38,612 nucleotides of DNA from Daldinia sp. FL1419 (lineage: Eukaryota; Ascomycota; Sordariomycetes; Xylariales; Hypoxylaceae), in assembly GCA_025201765.1 (NCBI GenBank), contig MU623562.1, positions 1-38,612 of the forward strand, given 5' to 3'. The position numbers were made by a program, and so were the translations under genes. Numbering within the stretch: the first letter of the stretch is position 1; each line of letters begins with the position of its first letter. Positions 1-9,791 of this stretch are shown here, in pieces. Under the pieces are notes generated by a model. The model saw only the letters and a list, made by a program, of their open reading frames with translations, did not search any database and had not been told where the DNA came from.

Positions 1-2933
1 GGCCCGGGTTTGCCGCCATGGGGGGTTTTATGCTGCTACGGGGGGGGGGGGGTTACGGGGTGCATTTTGGTAATTTTGCATTTTTTTAATTCCCCCCCCC
101 CCCCCCCCCCCAGGTAAATATCTTGCTCATGACGAGCCGCAATCTATTCCACAGGTCGGCCCCGAGACGGGAGCCTACCACAGATCTATCTCCGCAACGG
201 CTGATTCGGACTCTCGAGTTTGCCTGAGGGGAAGCCTGTCGATGTGGTATTTCTGCCCCTTCTCCTCACCCTGTATTCCGGGCGCACTTATCACTGTTGC
301 CACCGGATGTTCGTCAACATATATAACCTTTTGGTCTCCCACTGCCGTGTAACCTCCACAATACTATACTGCCTGCCGTACATCCATGTATTACTACTAC
401 TCGTCAATCAGGGGCCAGCACGTCTCGCTTGGGACAACAGAGCAGCCGTCCCGGGTCTAAGGAGCAGAAATACACTCCCCCTTTGGCCACCCCGACTACA
501 CAAGACTGACGTCGCTACAGTAAGATGTTGAAACCGGCGAAGGGACTCGATTCTGAAGATAGATTTTGTGGCAACACCAAACGGGATTATTTCATCCCGG
601 CAGCCGGAAATTCGAAGTTGCACGGCGTGTGCGCAGTCTATGCAAACTATATTACCATCTCGGCTCGTACCGAAGTGTGGTACCAACAGGATGTTCAATC
701 CCGTATTGGTATCGAAGTCTTGTGGGCGTCCTGACCGAGTCTGGCCGTCGCAGCCAGAAAAGCTTTTTTCCGGTACAGTCAGCCGAGTTGTTCTATACTC
801 TTGGCTTCATCACAAGGATGTCATGTTACAGCTGGAACGCCGGTCCGGTAAAAAGCTTGACCACGGCGCCGAGAAAAACAAATTTCCCCCATAACTCGAA
901 TGCTTCAGCTCAGCTTGACTTGGTAACCATACCTACTACTCCCATTCCTTAGGCGCCTGCCCACGGGTGGCGACGGCTACAGACACCCTACCGGCCCCGG
1001 GCGGTTAACATTTACGGGCACTCCAGTCCCCTAGGATTATCCTCAAGGTGTCATCTTCAATAAGCCGCTACATAAGCTGGCGTTGCTCACAATGACACAC
1101 GGGGTCTCATCGCGAAATAGGGGTTTGCAGTGCAGAAACGAACAGTCGCTAATTGGTGACAGGACAAGCGAGAAGTACGCGCAGACAGACGTCGATTCTC
1201 GGCTAGTGTTCGAATACGCAAGCCGAGGCGGGATATCGGGCCCGGGCATGTACGACTTCGTCCAGAGCCCGTGATGCTAGTAAGACGTTCAAATGACGGC
1301 TCTACTGTGCGAACTGGGATCTCTACTAAGTAGTCGATACAAACCTAGGATTGCTGGCGACATCAACTTATTCTTAGCATGGAGTATTATGACCGTTTTC
1401 ATCGAGATGTGAGATTAGGGGCATCCACTGCTAAGTGAGGGTGTCGTTAGGAAGAGGTAGGTAGTGAGAAACGACCGGCCAATTGCTTAGTCGAAGACAG
1501 TCTCTGAGGTTTCTTCGCTAGCATTTTCTGGGGGGCGAGCTACCTCTTTTGCCCCAAAGCCCAGGCGTAACGCCCGGCTTAATAGTGAGGCAGGCTGCTC
1601 TACAAGACATGTTAGCTTTGTAGCGTCTAATCTACGTAAGAATTAATTAGTATGAGGCGAAGATAGGCGGAGGAAGTATGCATAGCTTGTAATGAGGTAG
1701 TTAATCTGAATACTTCACAACGAATACTGGGGACTTGCTGATGTCTTACTAGTTCGATATTCGGGTGTTGTAAAGCTTACCTACCTACTCATGAACCACC
1801 CAATGGTTAATATAGATACAAGTAGAGAAATTGATGATATTATGAGAGAGTTGTCAAGCATCTTGTATGTATGTCTTGACGAAAAATACCGCGGATCATT
1901 AGGCTAATATTAGTTCACAGAGGTTTTAGGAATGAAGCTCATAAGAGAGGAGATACTAAGAGTTAAATTTGGGTTCATAATATGAAGTCTCGTAGGTATA
2001 TAATGGTCCAAGATAGTTTTGCGAGTACAAAAAACATGGACTTATATCCCATACTCGAAGACTATTACTTAAATCCCCTGGTGATCTCTACTTTATAATT
2101 GCCTACCTAGCGGAATTTTAGACATCAATAATGGCTTGCTATACCAATTCTGGATATAATTTTGAGTGCTTGACGATTTGAATCTCTCCGATGTTATGTG
2201 CAACCGGATAACTCTGAGGCTAGATTGCCACTATAGTACATGAATATCAAAAACGAGGCACAAAATAGAATGCACTATCTTTTCAAGTGCCGAATCTTAA
2301 TGGTAAAGCCGTAAACGCGTAACTTAAGCTGCTGATTATGAGACCTAATGAGCTATTCGAGGCTGGAACAATGATGGGGAGCCGAATTTGTTGAAGACGT
2401 CTTGATGGGAAAACGATAGACTAAACAGGCTTTAAACAACTATATTACTTATAAATTTGAAGTTTTGAATAGCGCTCTGATTTAACAATCTAAGGCGGGA
2501 TGGAAAAGGGCACAGTTCAGTACTTACCAAAAATATTCCCACACCAACTCAACGCTTCACAACCTACCCTTCTACCTCTACGAACACACCGCCAATATAT
2601 ATCGCTGGGAGCGTAAGGTAAATCAAAGGGAGCTAGAAATAGGGTTAGTTAGGGAAGTCAAGTCGCGCGCGTTGATGTTACAGTTGGCGGAATGGTATTT
2701 AATATGCATTACAAGTAATATATGTATCAAAACTATCTGGTTTACATGGCTCACTAGTATCAACGCGATATAGTATGGTATCTCAGAATAGGCCTGGTCC
2801 TATCATTCCAAATTGATGAAACAAAGATCTAACATGCTATGCCCAATCGTCTATGCTCCTCTATGAAGACTCCAATGCCACCGGCGGTAACCTATTCCCG
2901 GGTTTCCAAAATATCTCTAATGGTGTCATGCTA
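1..2933. other. gene-poor left region
   Basis: I find no coding region I can support here. Open frames reach at most about 128 codons, overlap one another on several frames and match no family I know. Composition changes along the stretch: bases 961-1020 hold 40 G+C of 60, while 2701-2760 hold 18 of 60, and the change falls near 1300. The extreme left edge carries a 13-base G run and a 20-base C run, described separately. The right end is the 3' flank of the esterase gene. The AT-rich part could be old repeat DNA, but I see no terminal repeats or transposase remnants to prove it. Confidence 0.6.
40..111. repeat. poly-G / poly-C pair (G13 at 40-52, C20 at 92-111)
   Basis: A run of 13 G at 40-52 is followed 39 bases later by a run of 20 C at 92-111. 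The two runs are complementary and could pair as a GC hairpin. Runs this long are rare in fungal DNA. They lie at the window edge, so sequencing or assembly slippage is a real alternative. Confidence 0.7.
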
Positions 2934-5900
2934 TTATTTCGTCTCCGGCTCGGCGGGTACGTTTCCACTCCCGCTCCCGCTTCCCAGTGTTGGGCTTGTG
3001 GGACTTTGAGGACTCTTAGGACTCTTTACCTTCTTTCCGGCGCCCTTCCCTACGATCTTCTCCGTCCAATTCCAACTTGGGCTGGCGGACCTTTGCTTAT
3101 CCTTATCCTCAGACCCTTGTGATGTCTGGATCTTGGTCCTACCATACGCCATATCCAAATCGATTTCGCTGTCGTCCCCGCTGTCCGCGAACTCACGATC
3201 ACTCCAGCTTGCGGAATCAACCCTTTCGTATGATGGACGAGGCGATGGATCCCTTGCGCTATAAGGGGCCGACTTCCTCTCCTGGGTTACGGATGGTAGA
3301 TCTGAGACAACATCCGTAGCCTCGATGGCCTCACTTGTAGTGTGTTTATGAGTCATCGCACTATCTTTGTCTTTTCGGGGTTGAGCATCTTGTTGTGTGT
3401 AGGTTTCGGCACCAGTCTCATCTGGTCGCTGGTCCATAGATTTCGTACGGTCCCCAGCTTGTTCAGCTTCATCTCGCATGCGAGCAGCTGCGCTATCACT
3501 GAAGTGCGCATCAACTAAGTGTTTAACGACAGGCCAACCGAAAGCATTAGCGAACTTGCGACGCACGATGATATTATTGTGCGCATCTGGCTCTAGCTTA
3601 ACGAGGACTTTTCGCCAGCTTAGACCGCGGTGGTATGCCCGCGCAATCTTTTCCTCAACCTTCATGCTAGAGCTATCAACGACGTCGTCGACGTCTCTAC
3701 TTGGGTCAGTATGCGTGGGATCATCGTAGTCGCGAGTTGAAAGCTCAGAGTCTGCATGCTCGACCCCGGTTTTTGGCGAAGGAAGGCTCCCATTTCCTTC
3801 TTTAGAAGATGAAGAGGAGCCGTTGGTATTTGACTTATGACGAAAACTAAGTGCTTTGGTCGCACGTTTTTTGAGAGGCGGAGGCGGAATATCAGACGGA
3901 TGATAGACGCGATCATGAAATATGGTCCGCGGTCGCCTCGAAGGGTCAATCAGGTAATCTACCGTTGGTAATTTGGGGTTAAGAATATCTCCCGCTGATT
4001 CGAAGAATGTTGTCCTCGGAGGTGCAGATACGTCATTCGTAGGGTCCTCACTAAGCTCGTGCCCGGAGGATACTTTCGACTTACTAGACGATGCTGAATC
4101 TCCGGCTGCGTCTATCTTTAACGTTTGGCTGCGCTGGTAAATCTTGTTCTCTCGTGGGGACGGTGGGGGTGTTTTGCGGGATGCTGTCTTCTGCGAGTCG
4201 TTGGATCTAAAGAAATTGAAGAGGCCCGAGAACGGAAAATCGTTATTTGTCTGCGAGTTCTGGGCTGTAGTTCCCGTCTCGGCGTGGGGTGTGGCTATAT
4301 TAAGACTGCGCCTGTCGTCCTCTACGGTTGCGTTAGTTGATGGTTGAGGCACCTCGTGCGAATCGCTATGGGATGACTCGGACTCAACCCCGGATTGTGA
4401 TAGGGATGGTGGCTCTTCCGCTGTCGGCGACCATGGTTCTCTTCGCGACGACACGTTGGCGCCTGTCAATTCTGCCCAGCCGAATCCAACGACAGTTTCA
4501 ACTAAGCCGGCTTCCCGGCGGGCTTTCTCTACCCGACCAAGTCCTTGCCAGTCCAAGAACAATAAACAGCTTGTGCGTAGTGGTACAATTCCATCGTTTA
4601 CCACATTGGAATAAACAGTCCGATTTCGAAATTTCTTTAACGCGGTATGAGCTGGCCCCGTTGGTAGAATACGTAATAACGGTTTCGACTCCGGCTGTAC
4701 ATCTCCTATTACCTTCTTGTGAGCACTCTCCCCGAGGGTGCCTACTATTGCGCCCCAACCGCTTCTGGCGAGGGTTGGTGCCCGCCAAGTAAGGCCAAGA
4801 TCCTGTCCAGTTCTTCCCACGAGGCCAAAGTCGAGAGCAAATTTTACATATAAGGGATTTTCGTTGCTAAGACCTAACAATGGGGATGCAAGGGCAATAA
4901 AGTTGATTGGCCTTATTAAGTCAAAAAACTGAGGCGAGTGCTTCTGGATGTATGCTATAGCATATACCTGAATGAGTCCTCCTAGGGAGTGTCCAACGAA
5001 GCTAATACTGGTAAATTTAAACTCGCGGTCTTCATCGTGATGTAGCCCCTTGTGTATGGTGCTGTTCTTATGTGCGGGTTTCCCGGATGCATCGTCGCTC
5101 CCGCCGTCACTTTTAAAAGCATTGGTAATACTTTCAGTCGCCGCCTTTTTCCTAGATGGCAAAAAAGGTTGGTCTGGGTAAGTCATAGAGAGTACCCAAC
5201 GCGCCAAACGCTTGCCAAGGAACTTGATACCCCTTTCCGTTCGAGTAGCATTTCCAGAAAACCCTCTTACAATCACCTCTTCCTCGTCGTATTCGTCATT
5301 ATCGGCATCAGAAACGCTACCCTTCTCTGCCCTTTCCCGCGCCTTCCTGGCCTTCGCATCGACTTTGGCTTGTTTTGCAGCTGCGTCGATACTCTCCTTC
5401 ATGTACAGCATGTCAGCCCCGAGGTTACTATGAAGGCCATGTGTTACGACAACCAAATGAATCTTCTTCGGAGGCTGTCTCGTTGCGTCATTACTTTTCG
5501 TTTCTGCCGGTTCTGTGGCATTGCCGGTTGCCTTGCTCACGCCCGATGGTTTGTGTTTTTCATGATCCCACTCATCCCAGCCAGGAAGTGGCGGTGTATT
5601 CCAAAGACTTGCCGTATCCTCAACCTTCAAACTAATAGCTTTTGAGAAGACCCCTTTCGGCTGAGCAGGATGGTGGCCATCTTTTGCGCCTACGCTTTGT
5701 TGGAAATCGGTTACTTTTCCGGGCTGCGGGACCTGGGTTTGGCCACCTATAACCGGAACGCCACCAAGGTTTAGACTCTTTTCATCGCGCGCAAGTAGAA
5801 TCTCGTAACCTACGGCTGCGCTGTTGGAAAAAATAACTTGGCTCGTAACCTCGATAATCCAGCTCGCAGCTTTGGGGGCTTCTACGCTCGTAGTATCGTG

Positions 5901-6257
5901 ACCAAAATCGCCCCTCGCAGCCCCTGTCCCGGCAGTCTGGCGGATATCATCCGGTACGATTAACTGGCATGACCATGTGCCGCCAGCCTTAAGCATGGGC
6001 TCGAATTCAGGGACACCATAACGTTGAGGATTTTCGAACTTGGTATTCGGATCGTAGTGAGCGGGACAGGCGGAAACGTCAAGAGTATATGGGCCGTGGA
6101 TAAAGGCGGCCCGTAAAGGAATAGGGGAAGTATTGCGGATTCGTAGGTGTAGGACGTCGGGAGAGGGTAGTATCCGGTCGTGCGACGGCGCATAAGTTAC
6201 GGTGTAGCGAATGACTTCACCAATCTTGACGGTGCCAACCTGGTGCAGAAGAAGCAT
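2934..6257 (-). CDS. ROG1-like DUF676 serine esterase / lipase
   Basis: Single-exon protein of 1107 residues. The DUF676 family (yeast Rog1 and relatives) comprises alpha/beta-hydrolase lipases that act on membrane or storage lipids. Residues 1-160 look like the beta-rich N-terminal domain seen in ROG1-type proteins. The hydrolase core follows: THGLHSN at 272-278, then the nucleophile elbow GHSLGG at 422-427 (Ser424 is the predicted nucleophile). NDGIVPLRTS at 554-563 probably supplies the acid residue. A late DAHNNIIVRR segment, typical of this family, is a candidate for the catalytic His. Between core and C-terminus lies a long low-complexity Ser/Pro/acid-rich stretch, and the tail ends in Ser-Pro repeats, so the protein is much longer than yeast homologues. 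The ATG at 6257 opens directly into the conserved N-terminal domain. It is transcribed divergently from the RBR ligase gene. The family is certain; substrate and location are not shown. Confidence 0.87.
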   Translation of the reverse strand: MLLLHQVGTVKIGEVIRYTVTYAPSHDRILPSPDVLHLRIRNTSPIPLRAAFIHGPYTLDVSACPAHYDPNTKFENPQRYGVPEFEPMLKAGGTWSCQLIVPDDIRQTAGTGAARGDFGHDTTSVEAPKAASWIIEVTSQVIFSNSAAVGYEILLARDEKSLNLGGVPVIGGQTQVPQPGKVTDFQQSVGAKDGHHPAQPKGVFSKAISLKVEDTASLWNTPPLPGWDEWDHEKHKPSGVSKATGNATEPAETKSNDATRQPPKKIHLVVVTHGLHSNLGADMLYMKESIDAAAKQAKVDAKARKARERAEKGSVSDADNDEYDEEEVIVRGFSGNATRTERGIKFLGKRLARWVLSMTYPDQPFLPSRKKAATESITNAFKSDGGSDDASGKPAHKNSTIHKGLHHDEDREFKFTSISFVGHSLGGLIQVYAIAYIQKHSPQFFDLIRPINFIALASPLLGLSNENPLYVKFALDFGLVGRTGQDLGLTWRAPTLARSGWGAIVGTLGESAHKKVIGDVQPESKPLLRILPTGPAHTALKKFRNRTVYSNVVNDGIVPLRTSCLLFLDWQGLGRVEKARREAGLVETVVGFGWAELTGANVSSRREPWSPTAEEPPSLSQSGVESESSHSDSHEVPQPSTNATVEDDRRSLNIATPHAETGTTAQNSQTNNDFPFSGLFNFFRSNDSQKTASRKTPPPSPRENKIYQRSQTLKIDAAGDSASSSKSKVSSGHELSEDPTNDVSAPPRTTFFESAGDILNPKLPTVDYLIDPSRRPRTIFHDRVYHPSDIPPPPLKKRATKALSFRHKSNTNGSSSSSKEGNGSLPSPKTGVEHADSELSTRDYDDPTHTDPSRDVDDVVDSSSMKVEEKIARAYHRGLSWRKVLVKLEPDAHNNIIVRRKFANAFGWPVVKHLVDAHFSDSAAARMRDEAEQAGDRTKSMDQRPDETGAETYTQQDAQPRKDKDSAMTHKHTTSEAIEATDVVSDLPSVTQERKSAPYSARDPSPRPSYERVDSASWSDREFADSGDDSEIDLDMAYGRTKIQTSQGSEDKDKQRSASPSWNWTEKIVGKGAGKKVKSPKSPQSPTSPTLGSGSGSGNVPAEPETK

Positions 6258-7240
6258 GTTTCAGAGAGGTTCCCCGCGAGAACCAATCATCGACCTCTAA
6301 GACACTAGGTTTGGTCGAGGGTCTATGACGAAATCGTATGTAAAGAGGGTTTAACATGAGAAGATAGGCTTTTAGATCGTAAGCTTGGGAGGATCGACAA
6401 GGTACGTTAGAGAGTGATTTATCGGCATATTACAGGTGCAATAAGGAAAATGAGCGGGAATGAAAAAGTCAAAAGAGAATTAGGGAGACCATTGTGTTGT
6501 TTCTTTTTAGTGGAAGTCTAGGTTGATCGTATGGAGTTTACGAATATATTGATGTAAAAAGGTCGGGTCTTAGTAAAAGGAAGCACGCGGACAAGTCGAA
6601 CAAAGGTCCACGGATCCGCAGGTTCGGGCAGCTGTTGCTACCGATAACCATGAATAAACTATGGTGCAGAGCCAACTAATGCAGTACCGACGTCACAAGA
6701 GCTGCACTAAAATGCCTAGCGCGGGCCACGATTCAGGTAAGCTCCTATGTACCTAAGTTGCTAAGCTTCTAGCACTGAGTACCTCTTTCTATAGGTACCT
6801 ACCTACCTTAGCATGTAGCTGTAATATTTCGCATTTCCCTTTTTAGCCAGCATCTCAACGCCTACATGGCGTTCTGCTACATGTAAGCAAAGATCGGATA
6901 TGGGCTTGTATTTCCCATCCGCACTCTTACGATCTAAATTTATCTCTAAGCCGAGGGTTAATCCTTGCATCTCAGTGCATCTAATATCTTTTATTGCGTA
7001 CCTGGAGTCTCAATTTTCCGCGTGTTACGATAAGTTGCTTGTTAGACGCAATTAAGAAAGACATGGGTTGAACAACAAGAAGCCTACCTCCCAAGGCACT
7101 TATCAACGTTAGCGGTTGTTTGAACGCTGGTTTCAACTCTACAATAAATACTTAAGCACTAATATCTATATTTCATGATAGTTATACATAGAGGGAGGTG
7201 GGTACGTTTTAATAATTGTTATTTAGAGCTTGTCTACCTC

Positions 7241-7254
7241 CCTACCTAGGTAGG
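7241..7254. repeat. 14-bp CCTA/TAGG perfect palindrome
   Basis: A perfect 14-base palindrome centred on CCTAGG, continued on the right by further TAGG units up to about 7272. It is one of a family of such tracts that recur only between genes in this window. Confidence 0.85.
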
Positions 7255-9390
7255 TAGGTACATACCTAGGGTTAGGTATCTAAGAGACCACACAAAGGCA
7301 ACTATATAACTCAAGAGCTTGCCAATGTTTATCTCCTATATAGATACGCTGCTATTTGATATCTCTTTTCGTCAATTTAAAATGAGAATAAAGTTAGATT
7401 GTTCAGTGCGGATAAGATTTAACTGTTATATTGAATACTTGGTAATTGCTATAGTTAATAGAACCAGAGATAAGTTGAGGGATTATACCTCTCTATAGAG
7501 GCTGGCTTACGCACAAAGCGCCGTATCGAAGAAACTGACCATTATACCTCTTAGATGACGTATTTAATTACCTAGGTCGTATATATCTTTGAAGCGCAAC
7601 CTTGAATTCTATGTATTTATAGCTGGGTGTCGTATATTGTATGAATTACACACGTACTTACCCAGCCTAGGTATTTATCCTGTCCTGGGCGGGGATCTAT
7701 GTAGCACTACAGCATTCTCTTTAAAAGTCCTCTTTCACCTAGATTGAAGATGTGAGACAATGTAAACATTTATCGACGTTATATCTGTTTCAAACATGAT
7801 CCTGCATAGCTACCTACCTACAAGCTCTTCAGGTCCTGGCTAAGAAACTACATGTTCGAAAAGCATTCGGTCGAGTAACTCGCGAAATGTCTCATTAAAA
7901 TTTGTTTTGCAATCGGGTATTAGGAATGTTGACGGAGCGGTAACGATATCGCCGTGTCTTGATCGGGTATAGTATCGATTGATCAGTCTGAGTAATTGTG
8001 CGGTCCGCGCCGAAGAGCGGCAGTCTTCGTTTTTATATCTGATTTACTTACGTTTTGTCGTTCGGGAAGGGTAGAACTTCCTTATTGATCGGTCTACTGC
8101 AAACATACTACAATTAACCAGAATAAATATTCACTCGAACCGAAAAACAACAACTTAAGGTTGCCCAGGCCCGGTATAGTGTTGACGAAACCACATATGC
8201 AAGCTACCGCAGCTGAAGCGCCTACTTGACTTACTTAGGTAGGATATGCTAGGGAGTAATACCACTGCTTAAACGGCGAGGCGGGCTTTGGAAACATTGG
8301 GAATATGTATCCTTTCCAGCATACATTCGGTAAGGATTCACGGGATGGGCCGTTAGGCTTGAGGCTGCACAGGGCTGGTTGGTCCGACCAGCTTTACATA
8401 TGTAGTTGGAACACCTCGAAACTTGCTGTTGTTGTACAGCAGCATTCTTCTGCTGCCTGATGTAGTAGTACTGACCGCCCTGACCGGCCAAATAGGCAAT
8501 GCCGTGTCGAATACGTATCCAACTTAGTAACGCCTATACGGGAATCGAGGTAGGCTGCATGGAAAAAAGAAGCCCTACCATCTACATCACACTTCAGGAA
8601 CCATGGTAATCATTAATATATTAGGGGCGAGTAGCGAACAGTGATCTATCGCAGAATACGGTTTCGTGTAACTTTACTAGCTGCCTGCCTGCCTGATGAT
8701 TGATCATCCAACCACCCCTTTTTGATGCATTGGAAGGATGGTTTCTTGGAATATTGACATAGATGACGACGATCAGGAGGAGCTAACGCACTCGTGACGA
8801 AGGATTCTATGTTTTCAATGGTATTTCTCCCGAGTCACTTGATGGGAATTTGTTCGTCACAGGAAAAATGTCCCTCTCCTACACTTGTGTGTGATGGGGG
8901 GGAGGTCAGAGCTGCCCCAGGTAAGGTACCTATTCCTTTTTTTTTTGGTTTTTTTTCTCAACGTGATGAACGGGCTGGAACTGATATGTGTGAGGGGCAT
9001 CTGGCGTAGAGGGGGCCAGTTAGAAGCCGTGTTTTTAGTCGCGCTTGTGCCGCCAGAATGACAGCCCAGCCAACGAATAGTCGTTTTCCAGGGGTTCCCG
9101 GCCACTAAGATCCACTCAAACAACCATTCGGGCCATTCCCCAAGGACCCCCAGGTGTAGATCGCAGGTGAGGGTCAAAACAGAAAGTACATAAAAGAGCA
9201 AAAGAGGGGCAGGGAGATGGCCAGCGAAGGCGGAGACAGTGGAAGACTGGGAAGACGGTGATAGGTATGGCTGGAATGTTAGGTAGTAATAAGTATCCTA
9301 TCCTTACATATCCTTTACATATCATACAGTATCAGGTATCATGTTCGGGTTAGAATGTTAGAACCGTAGAACCGATATTTGCCCTGACCA

Positions 9391-9460
9391 CCTGTTCCTC
9401 CCTGTCTCACCTCCACAGCTTTTTTTTCTCATACCTTACCTCTCGTATCTCTCCCCACGA
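9391..9460 (+). promoter_or_regulatory. CT-rich promoter tract of the RBR gene
   Basis: Almost pure pyrimidine sequence on the coding strand, 330-400 bases upstream of the ATG at 9792. CT-rich tracts near transcription starts are common in filamentous ascomycetes. No TATA box or specific factor site is claimed. Confidence 0.35.
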
Positions 9461-9791
9461 CAGACTCACATCGCGGACCAGTTATCGTGTTGGGATTCTG
9501 TAGACGATTAAGTTGATTAAATCGTAATTAGGTGCGATCACACATCATTGTCCTACGACTTTGACGTCTATTGGGGATGTTTTTCGCCCGATACTGCACA
9601 TCCCACTCCTAATGCAGACTGCAGCCATAGAGCCCAATCAGCACTGAATCGAGTGCATGCGACTAGCCATTCAGGAGTAACCAGCTGTTCATTTCCCACG
9701 ATACCGGCAGGACTCCTCAACCAACCGAAGCAATAGAGCAAAAACGGTCTCTTCTACTAAATCGTAGGTACGGGGCTGACCCAACGGACGA

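Larger units (their letters stand above)
6258..9791. other. divergent intergenic region, esterase to RBR ligase
   Basis: This region must hold the promoters of both flanking genes. I see no supported gene. The open frame at 8249-8491 (-) has no ATG start. It contains several CCTA/TAGG tracts (about 6795-6812, 7241-7272, 7807-7820, 8236-8243), a CCTG microsatellite near 8681-8695, and T-rich runs near 8937-8957. A pyrimidine-rich tract lies about 330 bases upstream of the RBR start. Confidence 0.6.

Noticed and set aside
1..1300. Overlapping frames of up to 128 codons at the left edge
   Set aside because: Several frames and both strands are open at once in GC-rich sequence, and none gives recognisable protein.
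8249..8491. Gln/Tyr-rich 80-codon minus-strand frame in the divergent spacer
   Set aside because: Its first codon is TTG, no ATG precedes the interesting part, and it matches no family.
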